A DNA stretch of 13,619 nucleotides. Source: Akkermansia muciniphila (GTDB taxonomy: Bacteria > Verrucomicrobiota > Verrucomicrobiia > Verrucomicrobiales > Akkermansiaceae). The notes under the pieces are model-generated. The model was not told the DNA's origin, did no database searches, and saw only the letters and a program-made list of their open reading frames with translations. Shown here piece after piece: positions 13,507 to 13,619 of this stretch. Position 1 is the first letter of the stretch; each line of letters begins with the position of its first letter. The DNA lies in NCBI GenBank assembly GCA_004557455.1, contig SFDX01000055.1:1-13619 (forward strand), read 5' to 3'. The translations under genes were made by a program, and so were the position numbers.

Positions 13507-13619
13507 ATGGACCAAGAACGAATCAAAGAGGCGGCCAAGGCCGCAGCAGAGGCCACCGGGGCGAGCTCGCTGCCGACGTGGGCTAAGCATCTTATCTGGG
13601 CGCTCATCGGGGCCGTGGC
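13507..13619 (+). CDS. Small membrane protein, partial; possible holin
   Basis: This is the start of a gene cut by the window edge: 37 whole codons are visible. MDQERIKEAAKAAAEATGAS forms a polar Ala-rich helix and LPTWAKHLIWALIGAV starts a membrane segment. A short charged N-terminus followed by a membrane helix, placed right after the tail operon under its own late promoter, fits a holin or another lysis membrane protein. The rest of the gene lies outside the window, so the call is tentative. Confidence 0.55.
   Translation, partial: MDQERIKEAAKAAAEATGASSLPTWAKHLIWALIGAV

Overview
The window is a stretch of bacteriophage or prophage late (structural) genes. It contains no complete bacterial housekeeping gene. 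The head genes resemble those of transposable phage Mu: a Mu gpI-type protease with a scaffold-like C-terminus, and a Mu gp36-type adaptor. The tail looks long and non-contractile: one tube-protein candidate, a tape measure and a hub, with no sheath gene visible. Most of the sequence is GC-rich (about 60-65% where I counted), and Shine-Dalgarno signals are weak or absent at many starts. The host cannot be named from this; a gut Verrucomicrobiota host such as Akkermansia is possible but is only a guess.

Layout. 1-1159 (+): the end of a tail-fibre-like gene, a 90-residue phage protein, and a 229-residue protein that joins a Cys/His N-terminal module to a nuclease-toxin-like C-terminus. 1160-1386: an A8-hairpin element, then a promoter. 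1387-5505 (+): the head and neck run, comprising protease/scaffold, major capsid, decoration candidate, gp36-like adaptor, tail-terminator candidate and tail-tube candidate. 5554-5577: a shared terminator. 5582-6770 (-): two genes on the opposite strand, a Mu gpG-like virion morphogenesis protein and a second protein with the same Cys/His module. 6771-6895: a divergent promoter pair. 6896-13326 (+): a tightly packed tail operon with tape measure, hub, Gly/Ser-linker protein, an 88-residue protein, a two-domain glycosyltransferase and a 131-residue protein. 13327-13506: a second A8-hairpin element and another promoter. 13507-end (+): the start of a small membrane protein, possibly a holin.

Two signals stand out. 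First, four promoters (three +, one -) share the box TCTAGCCCCCCG 42-43 bp upstream of a -10-like hexamer. Each hexamer is followed by exactly six bases and then the ATG, which suggests coordinated late transcription producing leaderless mRNAs. This recalls the C-activated late promoters of Mu. Second, two genes on opposite strands share an N-terminal module (LAEV...GCNxxGHxxxCPK) with unrelated C-termini. One of these C-termini looks like a BECR-type ribonuclease and sits on lower-GC DNA, so this may be a modular phage effector family. The fused glycosyltransferase inside the tail operon is a third unusual element.
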